64,000 bases of DNA from assembly GCA_016716085.1 (NCBI GenBank), contig JADJWY010000026.1:62001-126000 (forward strand), read 5' to 3'. Positions within the stretch are counted from its first letter, which is position 1. Each line of letters starts with the position of its first letter. This DNA comes from Hahellaceae bacterium. Its GTDB lineage: Bacteria > Pseudomonadota > Gammaproteobacteria > Pseudomonadales > Oleiphilaceae. The position numbers were made by a program, and so were the translations under genes. Positions 42,264 through 50,964 of the stretch are shown in pieces. The notes below the pieces were generated by a model. That model ran no database searches. It saw only the letters and a program-made list of their open reading frames with translations, and was not told the DNA's origin.

Positions 42264-42475
42264 CAATTCTGGTTTAAACGCAATTTCCTAACGTCCCGAT
42301 TCAGTGTGCCGCTAAGGACCTGCTGTATAGCTGCCAGGGCCTCTAGTAATGATTTTGCGGCTGAATCATCCAGATGACGGGATAAACTTTTTAAGGTTTC
42401 GCCCAGGACTCTGGCAACGACCCGCCTTGCCATCGGCGCTACCTGCGCCTGCCGAAGTATGAACGACAAAGGCAA
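42263..42475 (-). CDS. Small unknown protein, 70 residues (possible gene fragment)
   Basis: A helical, basic protein (MPLSFILRQAQVAPMARRVV, GETLKSLSRHLDDSAAKSLL, LAAIQQVLSGTLNRDVRKLR). Its stop overlaps the next start codon by one base. With its neighbours it may represent pieces of one larger degraded gene, perhaps a secreted effector. No domain recognised. Confidence 0.42.
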   Translation of the reverse strand: MPLSFILRQAQVAPMARRVVARVLGETLKSLSRHLDDSAAKSLLEALAAIQQVLSGTLNRDVRKLRLNQN

Positions 42476-42490
42476 AGCCAGGTAATCTAC

Positions 42491-42640
42491 TTACGCCACC
42501 AATACCAAAAAAGGTAGCATATTCCACAGCGTGTCGAAGTCGCCCTTGCTGGCTTTTTGCATGACCTTGTTGATGAAGCCGCCAAAGTGTTTGGCGAATT
42601 TGGGGTTGATGACCTTTAATTCAAATATTTCGAATATAGT
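42491..42640 (-). pseudogene. C-terminal fragment of an unknown gene
   Basis: The minus strand reads EIFELKVINPKFAKHFGGFI, then VMQKASKGDFDTLWNMLP, ending FLVLVA and a stop at 42491. There is no start codon of its own. The 5' side is lost where the next toxin-antitoxin operon and its repeats begin, so that module probably replaced the rest of the gene. Confidence 0.4.
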
Positions 42641-42656
42641 CGAATATTGCGAATAA
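42631..42656 (+). promoter_or_regulatory. Iterated CGAATA repeats upstream of the HTH/PIN module
   Basis: CGAATA occurs at 42631, 42641 and 42650, a period of 9-10 bases (one helical turn), about 55 bases before the antitoxin start. Probably a binding array for the excisionase-like antitoxin; inferred from position only. Confidence 0.5.
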
Positions 42657-42709
42657 TCTCTGATTCAGTATACTTAATCGAAAGTACTCAGTAAGACGAG
42701 GTGTTTGCC

Positions 42710-43165
42710 GTGGCGACACAACAGAACCATTTTTACGACATGCCCAGCGAGCAGGAAGCTGAACTGGCGGCGACCAGTGGACGCATTCTGGCAGCCTGCA
42801 CAGGCAAGGGCGATCAAGCTAATCTGCGACTGATCGATGACAACCAGGACATCACTGTGCCCATCAAGGCTATCCATATGCTGGCAGATATTCTGAACCA
42901 GATGGCGCTTGGCAACGCGATTTCCATCATTCCGATTCATGCGGAGCTAACAACCCAGCAAGCGGCTGATTTTCTGAACATCTCCCGGCCGTATCTGATC
43001 AGTCAGGTTCTGGATGCCGGCAAACTGCCATTCCACATGGCGGGTAATCGACGCAAAATCTATTTCAGTGATCTAATGGAATACAAAGCCCAACAAAAGA
43101 CCGAAAGCAAAAAGGCTATGGCACGGCTGGCACAATTGTCACAAGAAATGGGCCTGATGGAATAA
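42710..43165 (+). CDS. Excisionase-type HTH antitoxin
   Basis: A 151-residue protein. The C-terminal half has an excisionase/MerR-like helix-turn-helix (LTTQQAADFLNISRPYLISQ, then LPFHMAGNRRKIYFSDLMEY, residues ~80-125). The N-terminal half is a small alpha/beta domain common in partners of COG1569 PIN toxins. GTG at 42710 was chosen because GAGG lies 8 bases upstream; the GTG at 42701 has no spacing. It adjoins the PIN gene directly (stop and ATG contiguous). Confidence 0.8.
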   Translation: MATQQNHFYDMPSEQEAELAATSGRILAACTGKGDQANLRLIDDNQDITVPIKAIHMLADILNQMALGNAISIIPIHAELTTQQAADFLNISRPYLISQVLDAGKLPFHMAGNRRKIYFSDLMEYKAQQKTESKKAMARLAQLSQEMGLME

Positions 43166-43735
43166 ATGGCGTCTTTTACTGTCATCTACGACGCCAATGT
43201 GCTTTATCCGGCACCTCTGCGCAGCATTCTCATGTTCCTCGCACAAGTCGATCTTTTTCGCGCACGATGGACGATGGACATTCACGAGGAGTGGATTCGC
43301 AATCTTTTACTCAAACGCCCGGATCTGAGCCGGGAAAAACTGGAAGGACTTCGGGACATGATGATCCGCGCCATTCCGGATTCGCTGGTTACCGGGTTTG
43401 AACCTGCGATCGATGGCCTGACATTACCTGACCCAGGTGATCGTCATGTTTTGGCCGCTGCTCTACGCGCCAACGCAGAAATAATCGTTACGGCAAATCT
43501 AAAAGACTTTCCGACTGAAAACCTTAAGCCCTACAACGTTGTTGCCCAGCATCCCGATGACTTTATTCTTGATTTGATTGACCTGAGACCACCGCTGGTG
43601 CTGACTTGTTTCAAGGAGGACAGAATGCACTACAGCAATCCGCCTTACTCGGTCGAGGAATATCTTGAAAATCTGCTGCGGCAAGGCCTCAGTAAGACCG
43701 TCGCATATCTATCAGAATACCGTCATTTGATATAG
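43166..43735 (+). CDS. PIN-domain toxin (COG1569-like)
   Basis: A 189-residue PIN nuclease of the larger type. Acidic positions are in TVIYDANVLYPAPLR (Asp), MDIHEEWIRNLL (Glu), LPDPGDRHVLAAAL (Asp pair) and IIVTANLKDFPTENL (Asp). The C-terminal ~60 residues form an extra helical segment (PPLVLTCFKEDR, YLENLLRQGLSKTVAYLS) typical of this subgroup. It follows the antitoxin without a gap. RNA cleavage is inferred from the fold. The 250 bases that follow hold no gene I can support. Confidence 0.85.
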   Translation: MASFTVIYDANVLYPAPLRSILMFLAQVDLFRARWTMDIHEEWIRNLLLKRPDLSREKLEGLRDMMIRAIPDSLVTGFEPAIDGLTLPDPGDRHVLAAALRANAEIIVTANLKDFPTENLKPYNVVAQHPDDFILDLIDLRPPLVLTCFKEDRMHYSNPPYSVEEYLENLLRQGLSKTVAYLSEYRHLI

Positions 43736-43989
43736 CCAATACATGAACTGTTCCCCGCCATCCAGACCCAGTTCCGTCGGCAGGGCGTACCTGTTCAATG
43801 CCGAGCACTTTGGGTTGATAGGGGCCATACAGGTGCTGCACATGAAAATACGCAATTATCAATTTTTTCAAGACTCATTTTTATTCGATACCTGCTGGAA
43901 TGCCTTATGCAGGATGGACACTACCCAAATTGAAGGCGTCAAATAAGGCCCTTTATACATCACCCTTTTCTGCAAGCATGTGAAGAGCC

Positions 43990-46017
43990 CTATGGCTCCA
44001 CCAACGCAAAGGTCCCTTCCGGCTTCTGCAACAAGCGGAAGAACGAGAGCAAATCAATCGTGCTGCCTTCAACTTCCAGCTGATCGCCAAACAGGGTCTC
44101 TTTCAAACCCGCCTGCCCCACAATCAGATCCACGAACAACGTGTGCGTAATGTGCAGCGTCGCGTTGACCTCATCCTTGGGCGGGCCGACCTCATAGCGC
44201 AAAACCGAATTGTTCAGAATCAGGACAAACTGCTGCTGTAGATCGGTAAAGTCGATCCCGATGCGCAGCGACTTTCCGTCCGCCTCTGGCCCTTTGAGGC
44301 TGACCGCCATGCTGTCAAAGAATCGCTCTACCGGCGTTTGCAGCAGGATGTGTTTCATCACGGCCGGGGAGATACCCTTGTCCGGCCCGCCATGCCGGAG
44401 TTCGTAGGCACCCGTGAGGTAGAAGTCACGCCAGGCGGCAGATTCGGAGAGATACCCCAATTGATCGTAGGTGGCGGCCAGCAGGGTTCGAGCGGCCTGA
44501 TGGCCCGGGTCTGCGAAGACGGCCTGATTCAGCAACTGGGCCACCCAGCGGTATTCCTTGCCCACCGCTTCGGGTTTGGCCTGTGCCGCGTCGTCAAACC
44601 GGCGCTGGGCTTCGGCTACCACGTTATCCACACCACCCATCAGAGCCACCATTCGCTGTGCGGCTTCCTCTTCGGGCAAGGGATCCAACATCGCCGGATT
44701 GCCGGTAAACCAGCCCATGTAATACTGGTAGACCGCTTTGGCATTGTGACGGACGGTGCCATAGTAATCCCGATTGGCAAAGGACTGTCCCAGGGAAGCC
44801 GGCAATTCAAGCTGTTCGGCAATCTCATTCGGGGTTGCGCCCGCATTCATCATACGGACAGTCTGGTCATGGATGTAGCGATAGGTATCGCGCTGACCGG
44901 CCAGAAAGGTCTGAATGGTGGATTGCCCCCAGACCGGCCAATGGTGACTGCCAAAGAAAGTGTCGGCTTCAGCAAAACGGACACGTGCCGTGTCGATATA
45001 ACCGCTCCAGCGCAGCGCATCCCGCACCTTGGCCCCGCGCAGGGTGTAAAGATTGTGCTGGGTATGCGAAACCAGTTCGGCGCCGCAGAACGCTTTCCAC
45101 TGCGGCAGATAGAACACAAACTCAGCGGGCGCTTCCGAGGCGGGCACATTCATGAACTGGAAAGTGACGCCGTCAATCTCGCGCGTGTCGCCCTCTCCCC
45201 GAATCGAAACCGTGGGGGCCAGCAGGCCAAAGGTGCCGAAGGCCGGACTTTTACCCAGCCCGGAGCCCACATGCCCGCGCTCGGATCGGGGCAAGCGTCG
45301 TCCGTACATATAGATTGCGCGACGCCCCATGGCAGTGCCAGCGATAATGTTTTCACTGGTCGCTTCCTCCATGAAGCCTTCAGGCGCCACGACCGTCAGA
45401 TGGGCTTTTTCTTCATCCGAAAGGGTCGCCAGCACGCCGTCGATGCCACCAAAATGGTCAATGTGACTGTGGGTAAAAATCACCGCCCGCACCGGCTTGG
45501 CTCCGAGGGTTTCCTGGGCAAATCGGAAGGCTTTTTCTGCGGTTTCGGCCGAGGTGAGCGGATCAACCACAATCCAGCCGGTTTTTCCGGCAATCAGGGT
45601 CATATTTGCCAGATCGAAGCCGCGCAGCTGATAGATGCCCTCAGCCACCTTGAACAGCCCGTTCAGATTATTGAGACTCTCCTGACGCCACAGGCTGGGG
45701 TTGACGCTTCCCGGTATTTGGGCCGGGTCGAATTGTGTCCCTATAAAGGCGTAGTCGGGCATGTGCCAAACCGTTTGATCCTCCGCCCCCGTTACGGTCA
45801 GATCCGGGATCTGGGCGATCAGACCACGCCGGGCATCGTCAAAATCCGTCGTGTCGGATAAGGGAAGCCGCTCACCAAAGGCGCGATTGGCGCGCACGGT
45901 GGCAGCCGACGGTGGGGTAAAGCCCGCTGCGTCCACCCCACTCTCTGCCACCGATGTGGATTCGTCACACCCTGCCAATAGAACCAGTATGCCAAGGCCC
46001 AGGTAAAATCGCCGCAC
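43990..46017 (-). CDS. SdsA-like alkylsulfatase lipoprotein
   Basis: A 675-residue metallo-beta-lactamase-fold alkylsulfatase. The lipoprotein signal ends LLAGC (Cys17). The zinc motif is FTHSHIDHFGG near residue 180; further ligands are in the GAELVSHTQHN and GSHHWPVWG segments. The middle helical dimerisation domain and the C-terminal SCP2-like domain (RIGIDFTDLQQQFVLILNNSVL) are present, as in Pseudomonas SdsA1. It hydrolyses primary alkyl sulfates such as SDS, releasing alcohol and sulfate. SdsA1 is periplasmic; a lipid anchor is inferred here. It is divergent from alr, with ~106 bases between starts. Confidence 0.93.
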   Translation of the reverse strand: MRRFYLGLGILVLLAGCDESTSVAESGVDAAGFTPPSAATVRANRAFGERLPLSDTTDFDDARRGLIAQIPDLTVTGAEDQTVWHMPDYAFIGTQFDPAQIPGSVNPSLWRQESLNNLNGLFKVAEGIYQLRGFDLANMTLIAGKTGWIVVDPLTSAETAEKAFRFAQETLGAKPVRAVIFTHSHIDHFGGIDGVLATLSDEEKAHLTVVAPEGFMEEATSENIIAGTAMGRRAIYMYGRRLPRSERGHVGSGLGKSPAFGTFGLLAPTVSIRGEGDTREIDGVTFQFMNVPASEAPAEFVFYLPQWKAFCGAELVSHTQHNLYTLRGAKVRDALRWSGYIDTARVRFAEADTFFGSHHWPVWGQSTIQTFLAGQRDTYRYIHDQTVRMMNAGATPNEIAEQLELPASLGQSFANRDYYGTVRHNAKAVYQYYMGWFTGNPAMLDPLPEEEAAQRMVALMGGVDNVVAEAQRRFDDAAQAKPEAVGKEYRWVAQLLNQAVFADPGHQAARTLLAATYDQLGYLSESAAWRDFYLTGAYELRHGGPDKGISPAVMKHILLQTPVERFFDSMAVSLKGPEADGKSLRIGIDFTDLQQQFVLILNNSVLRYEVGPPKDEVNATLHITHTLFVDLIVGQAGLKETLFGDQLEVEGSTIDLLSFFRLLQKPEGTFALVEP

Positions 46018-46123
46018 CGCTCTCCCCCCCCCAATGAGTCAATTTTTTATCCTAACCCAAATGCGCTGGCAGAAGTATCCCACTTTACCCCATAATCAAA
46101 AGGGTCAGCCCCAGGAAGGAATT

Positions 46124-47212
46124 ATGAGTCGCAAGGCCCACGCCATCATTGATCTGAACGCCATTCGTCACAATTACCAATTGGCCCGCAAGGCCCGCCC
46201 CGGCGGTCGTACGGTTGCCGTGGTCAAAGCCAATGCCTATGGCCATGGGGCGCTTGCCGTTGCCCATGCGCTCGCGCACGACGCCGATGCCTTCGCGGTC
46301 GCCTCAGTTGAGGAAGCCGTCGAATTAAGAGAGGGAGGTATTCACCAGCCGATTCTGTTACTGGAAGGCCCCTTTGATCAGGCGGATGTTGAAGCCATTC
46401 ACGCCTATCAGCTGTGGACAGTGGCGCATCATGCCGCGCAGGTTGACGCCCTCGCTAAACTTCCGACAGCCACCCGCACGCAGGTCTGGCTGAAAATCGA
46501 CTCTGGAATGCACCGACTGGGTGTGCCCCTGGATCAGGTGTCCGCTTTACATGCGCGATTGTGCGCAATGCCCCAGGTCACAGAGGTCGTTCTGATGACC
46601 CATTTTGCCTGTGCCGATGAACCCGGACATGCCTTGAATGCGCGACAACTCGAAGCCTTTACCGCTGCCACTAGGGGGCTGGAAGGCCCACGCAGTCTGG
46701 CCAATTCGGCCGCGTTGTTATCCCTACCTGCCGCCCTCGCCGATTGGCAGCGCCCCGGCCTGATGCTGTATGGGGCCTCGCCCTTTGAAACGCATTTACC
46801 GGACTATCCGACACTGCAACCGGCCATGAGTCTCTGCTCTGAACTCATTGCGGTGCGTGAGGTGAGCGCAGGCGAAACCGTGGGCTATGGCGCGAGCTGG
46901 ACTGCCTCACAGCCCACCCGCGTGGGTACGGTCGCGATGGGGTACGGTGACGGACTGCACCGACAAGCCCGCCCCGGTACACCCGTGCTGGTAGACGGCC
47001 ATCGCTGCACCCTGATCGGACGGGTCTCGATGGACATGGTGACGGTAGATCTGAGTGCGGCACCCGCGGCACAGCCCGGCAGCCCTATCGTATTCTGGGG
47101 GCCGGGTCTGCCGATTGAAGAGGTCGCCCCCTGTTATCAGTCCATTCCTTATACCCTGACCACCTGTCTGACACCGCGGGTGCACCGCGTTTACAAGGGA
47201 AACAACCAATAG
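46124..47212 (+). CDS. alr: Alanine racemase
   Basis: A 362-residue PLP enzyme that makes D-alanine for peptidoglycan. The PLP lysine is in VAVVKANAYGHG (about residue 34). Other family motifs are WLKIDSGMHRLG, MTHFACAD, LANSAALL, RPGLMLYGASPF, the catalytic Tyr in ETVGYGASW, and GRVSMDMVTVDL at the C-terminal barrel. Start 46124 has AGGA 5-8 bases upstream. It overlaps the convergent transporter gene by 22 bases at its 3' end. Whether it serves as the biosynthetic or catabolic enzyme is not decidable. Confidence 0.93.
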   Translation: MSRKAHAIIDLNAIRHNYQLARKARPGGRTVAVVKANAYGHGALAVAHALAHDADAFAVASVEEAVELREGGIHQPILLLEGPFDQADVEAIHAYQLWTVAHHAAQVDALAKLPTATRTQVWLKIDSGMHRLGVPLDQVSALHARLCAMPQVTEVVLMTHFACADEPGHALNARQLEAFTAATRGLEGPRSLANSAALLSLPAALADWQRPGLMLYGASPFETHLPDYPTLQPAMSLCSELIAVREVSAGETVGYGASWTASQPTRVGTVAMGYGDGLHRQARPGTPVLVDGHRCTLIGRVSMDMVTVDLSAAPAAQPGSPIVFWGPGLPIEEVAPCYQSIPYTLTTCLTPRVHRVYKGNNQ

Positions 47213-49029
47213 ACCAGTGACAGGGTAACCGCCATGGCCAGTAACTGCAGTGGCAGTCCGACTTTGACGAAATCCATGAACCGATAATTACCGGGCGCGA
47301 CGACCAGGGTGTTCACCGGCGAGGCAATCGGTGTCGCAAAGGCCGTCGAGGCCGCAATGGCCACACTCATCATCAATCCGGCCGGATTCACCCCCAGCGT
47401 CACAGCGGTAGCTATGGCAATCGGCGCGACCAGCACAGTGGTGGCGGTGTTGGACATGACCTGGCTGAGCAGGGAAGTCAACACGAAGAAACTGGCACTC
47501 AGGACCAGCGGCGAACTGTCCCCTAACCAACCCACCAGCGTTGAGCAGATTAAATCAACCGCGCCTGTTTTCTGCATGGCGGTCGCCAGTGGCAACATGC
47601 CGGCAATCAGCACCAGACTCCGCGCGTTGAGCGAGTGATAGGCTTCTTCCAGACGGACACAGCCGGTCAGAATCATCAGGACCGCCGCCGTCAGGGTTGC
47701 CAGGGCGCCGTTCACCACACCACTCACCATCGCCAGCACCATCGCCGCCAATATCAATAGCGCACGGGGTGCCGTTTCCGGGCGACTGGGCACGTCCGTC
47801 ATTTCAGCGGGTGTCTCAAGGACGACGAAATCCCGGTAGCGTTCAAGTTGCTCCAGGTAGCGCCAGCCACCGGCCAGCAGCAGGGTATCCCCATAGGCCA
47901 GCGGCTCGGTGTTAAATGCCGCATGCAAAGGCTGGCCTGCCCTCCGCACACCGACGACGCTCAAATTGAAGCGTTCGCGGAAACGTCCTTCTTTGATGGT
48001 CTGTCCGATCAGGCGGGAACTGGGCCGCAGCATCACTTCCGCCAACCCGAACTCGTTGCGCATTCGTCGCAGCTCGGCATCGGTGAACTCACTGCTGATC
48101 AATCCCGCCTCGCCGCACAGCGTGGCAATCGCGCCGGATTCCCCATAAACCAGTAGCACATCATGCGGATGAAAGGTAGTCTCCGAGAGCACCGGCATCA
48201 GCGAATTGAGAATCTGGCCCCGACGCAGGATGCCGAAAACCGTGACGTCATAGCGCGTGCGGAGTTCAGTTTCAACGACCGTGCGTCCCACCAGGCTGGA
48301 CTCACGACTGACCTGCAGACGATGCAATAGGCCACCAACGGCATATTTTTCTGAAAAGTCGGACAGTGGGGGATGGGTGTTTTCGGGATCGCGGGTTTCA
48401 CCGGCAGGAATGAACACCCGCACAGCGAAAGGCAGATAAACCATCCCAACCAGCAGGATCACCAAGCCGATCGGCGTAAAATCAAAGAACCCGAAAGGAG
48501 TATGTCCGGATTTTTCCAGGATACCGCTGGCGACGATGTTGGGCGGCGTTCCGATTAGCGTCAGCATCCCGCCAATCAGGGCCGAAAACGCCAGGGGCAT
48601 CATTAATCGGGGAACGCTCATGCCGGATTTGCGGGCGATACTGAGAACCACGGGTATAAACAGCGCCACGGCCCCGGTCGAACTCATGAAAGCCGATAGC
48701 ATGCCGACGGCCGGCATCAGCAACCAAAGTAACCGGGTTTCGTTCACGCCACCGATGCGAACAATCCAGCTACCCACGGCGGCTGCGACCCCGGAGCGAT
48801 AGAGTCCTTCCCCGACCACAAACAAGGCTGCGATGGTCACGACAATGGACGCACCGAACCCTGCAATGGCCTCATCCGGGGTCACGATGCCAGTCAGGGC
48901 CAGACTTAGCACCACCAGCAAGGCCACCACATCCATGCGAATCCGGTCCCAGATAAATAAAATGATGGCGATAATCAGCACACCACTGACAAACCAGAGT
49001 GGCCACTGCGAGAGGAGTTGATCCTTCAT
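47191..49029 (-). CDS. DASS/SLC13-type transporter with two TrkA-C domains
   Basis: A 612-residue membrane protein with ~11 transmembrane segments split by a central cytoplasmic part (residues ~215-415) that holds two RCK/TrkA-C domains (SSLVGRTVVETELRTRYDVT; SSRLIGQTIKEGRFRERFNL). The SLC13 signatures appear in each half (FMSSTGAVALFIPV; MSNTATTVLVAPIAIATAV, with TPPN-like IGTPPNIVASG). This architecture is that of sodium/anion symporters related to sulfate or dicarboxylate carriers (SdcS/CitM-like). Next to a sulfatase, sulfate transport is conceivable but unproven. Start 49029 was chosen over an upstream Met because MKDQ begins the topology. Confidence 0.85.
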   Translation of the reverse strand: MKDQLLSQWPLWFVSGVLIIAIILFIWDRIRMDVVALLVVLSLALTGIVTPDEAIAGFGASIVVTIAALFVVGEGLYRSGVAAAVGSWIVRIGGVNETRLLWLLMPAVGMLSAFMSSTGAVALFIPVVLSIARKSGMSVPRLMMPLAFSALIGGMLTLIGTPPNIVASGILEKSGHTPFGFFDFTPIGLVILLVGMVYLPFAVRVFIPAGETRDPENTHPPLSDFSEKYAVGGLLHRLQVSRESSLVGRTVVETELRTRYDVTVFGILRRGQILNSLMPVLSETTFHPHDVLLVYGESGAIATLCGEAGLISSEFTDAELRRMRNEFGLAEVMLRPSSRLIGQTIKEGRFRERFNLSVVGVRRAGQPLHAAFNTEPLAYGDTLLLAGGWRYLEQLERYRDFVVLETPAEMTDVPSRPETAPRALLILAAMVLAMVSGVVNGALATLTAAVLMILTGCVRLEEAYHSLNARSLVLIAGMLPLATAMQKTGAVDLICSTLVGWLGDSSPLVLSASFFVLTSLLSQVMSNTATTVLVAPIAIATAVTLGVNPAGLMMSVAIAASTAFATPIASPVNTLVVAPGNYRFMDFVKVGLPLQLLAMAVTLSLVYWLFPL

Positions 49030-49187
49030 AAAAACAGTCCAAAACGTGTGAATCTTAGCAATGGCGGGTATTCTTACCTGCCGCGCCAACGATTCCAAGT
49101 CGTTGAAACGTTGAGGTGATCTGCATCAATAAGCAAGATGCGATGTGGGCTTAACATGGTTCACATCATTCACACGGAGGGAACGCC

Positions 49188-49487
49188 ATGTCATCACATC
49201 ACACCGCTATTCAGAAGTTCAGTCAGAAGTTGGAAGAGCTGGACTACACGCTGGATCGGCTGGAGCATCGTCTTCAGGATCTGCCCGGCGAGATCAAGGC
49301 CAGTGCCAGTATCAAGGTACAAAAGCTGAGAGACTACCGCGCCGAATTGCAGGAAAAGGAAAAAGCGCTTTTAGAGCAGTCAGAAGAAAAATTGCATAAT
49401 GTTGAAGCGGTCATTGACGATGCGCTGGACACCGTGAAGATTCTGTTTGAAGACATTCAGATCGATATGAAGGTTGAGGGGGTGTAA
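49188..49487 (+). CDS. Small coiled-coil protein, 99 residues
   Basis: A soluble, charged, almost entirely helical protein with strong heptad pattern (FSQKLEELDYTLDRLEHRLQ, YRAELQEKEKALLEQSEEKL) and an acidic C-terminus (DTVKILFEDIQIDMKVEGV). No known domain. It has a good ribosome site (GGAGG, 9 bases) and its own upstream region. Its 3' end overlaps the convergent diguanylate cyclase gene by 31 bases. Function unknown. Confidence 0.75.
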   Translation: MSSHHTAIQKFSQKLEELDYTLDRLEHRLQDLPGEIKASASIKVQKLRDYRAELQEKEKALLEQSEEKLHNVEAVIDDALDTVKILFEDIQIDMKVEGV

Positions 49488-50818
49488 ACACGCCCCTTAC
49501 CTTGAGCCTTAGCTTTGTAGAGTAGTTTATCTGCCTGGTCGATCAGCCCCATCAGCTCGTCAGTGGTTTTTGGCGTGCCGGCTGCCAGGCCGATACTACA
49601 ACCAACCCCCAGCAGCTCGTGCGCCTGTGCATTGAACTGGGCCAGAATACGCTCTCCCGCCACCTGACTGGCTTTCTGGTCGCCTTTCAGCAAGGCCACA
49701 AATTCATCGCCCCCCCAGCGACAGGCAAAATCACTTTTCCGCAGACATTGATTCAAGAGCGTAGCAACCTGTTTGAGTACCCGGTCACCGGCCTCATGCC
49801 CCTGCCTATCGTTGACTGGCTTGAAATTATCCAGATCACAATACAGCACCGACACAGGACTTTGCGTACGTGCACAGTCCGCCACGAAATGCTGCGAGAG
49901 TTCAGCAAAGCCATGGCGGTTGTAGAGCCCTGTCAGGGCGTCGTAGATGGCACGTCCGCGGTATATCCCTAACAGCTCATCAATGCGACGCTGAATCCTG
50001 TACTTCTCAATCAGGCTGGCCGCCCGCATGACCAATTGCTTGGGCTGGATCGGTTTAACCAGAAAGTCATCAATGCCCAGGTAGTACAGGCCAATTTGAA
50101 TGCGCATTTCCTGGGTGCCTGAAATCACCAGAATCGGAAGATTTTGATGCTCCTCAGCGGAGTGTTCGCGCACTTTCCGAATCAATCGCCGTCCTTGTTC
50201 GCCATGTCCCAGATTGAGATCGGTAATGATCAAATCCAGCGTTTTGGCCGGGTCGACCAGATGGGGAAAGGCCTCCTGAAGGCTGCTGGCGATAAACACC
50301 TCAAAACCGGCCTGAGTCAGGATTTCGCGATACAGTTCCGTGAGACTTTTCTGATCATCAATGAGCAGAACCTTGGCGCCTTTGACCTGATTAAAAAATT
50401 CGAACATTCGCTGAATAGAGCGAATGATCATCGGAATTTCGTCTTTGGTAAAGACTTCCGTGACGCCCTGACCATAAGCCTGTCCAACCAATTCAGGGGT
50501 CTCGGAGGAGGTCAGCAAATACACCGGCGTATCGCGATTGAGGGGACTGGCATGCATGCGAATCAGCACATCCTGATAATCGCACTGATCCAGAATACGA
50601 GAGGTTAAAATAATATCGAAAGCTTCTTCCTGCAGCGCTTTCCCGCCGTCTTTGATCCCCGAGAATTGCCGCCAGGTGACATGCGCCAAATCAGACATGG
50701 TCATGATGACTTTCCGAAATGTACTGGACGTGTCAAATAATCCGATCTTCAATGCAGACTCCTGCGTGCATGAGACAGAAACGGGTAAAGCAAAGGTTGG
50801 GTTAAGTGTGGTTGACAT
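49457..50818 (-). CDS. Diguanylate cyclase with two receiver domains
   Basis: A 453-residue signalling protein. A first REC-like domain (residues ~25-135) lacks the usual acidic pocket (IGLFDTSSTF) and ends with FTKDEIP. The second (~145-265) is canonical, with VLLIDDQKS, phospho-acceptor Asp in LIITDLNLG, and VKPIQPK. The GGDEF domain follows (~295-450) with an intact active site RWGGDEF. An RxxD inhibitory site (RKSD) lies five residues before GGDEF, so product inhibition is expected. It resembles PleD in layout. It makes c-di-GMP in the cytoplasm. Start 50818 (MSTTLN) preferred over an upstream Met. Confidence 0.92.
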   Translation of the reverse strand: MSTTLNPTFALPVSVSCTQESALKIGLFDTSSTFRKVIMTMSDLAHVTWRQFSGIKDGGKALQEEAFDIILTSRILDQCDYQDVLIRMHASPLNRDTPVYLLTSSETPELVGQAYGQGVTEVFTKDEIPMIIRSIQRMFEFFNQVKGAKVLLIDDQKSLTELYREILTQAGFEVFIASSLQEAFPHLVDPAKTLDLIITDLNLGHGEQGRRLIRKVREHSAEEHQNLPILVISGTQEMRIQIGLYYLGIDDFLVKPIQPKQLVMRAASLIEKYRIQRRIDELLGIYRGRAIYDALTGLYNRHGFAELSQHFVADCARTQSPVSVLYCDLDNFKPVNDRQGHEAGDRVLKQVATLLNQCLRKSDFACRWGGDEFVALLKGDQKASQVAGERILAQFNAQAHELLGVGCSIGLAAGTPKTTDELMGLIDQADKLLYKAKAQGKGRVYTPSTFISI

Positions 50819-50964
50819 CAGGCCTTCCCGCAAGCCGGAGAGTTTAAAGTCCCCCTCCCCCCTGGCAGCGCCGCATCAGCGCCTTTACAAAATGAGCCTG
50901 TTTTCCATTCCCGCTTAGCGATACACTGCGCGTCAGTCTCTCCGACACCGTAGTCCATACATCC

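Noticed and set aside
43689..43871. A minus-strand frame with YGPYQPKVLGIEQV
   Set aside because: Only 60 codons, no ribosome site, no family; overlaps the PIN gene end. It could be a remnant but the support is too weak.
44338..45861. A 507-codon open frame on the plus strand
   Set aside because: It is antisense to the clear alkylsulfatase gene, shows no domain, and arises from codon bias in GC-rich DNA.
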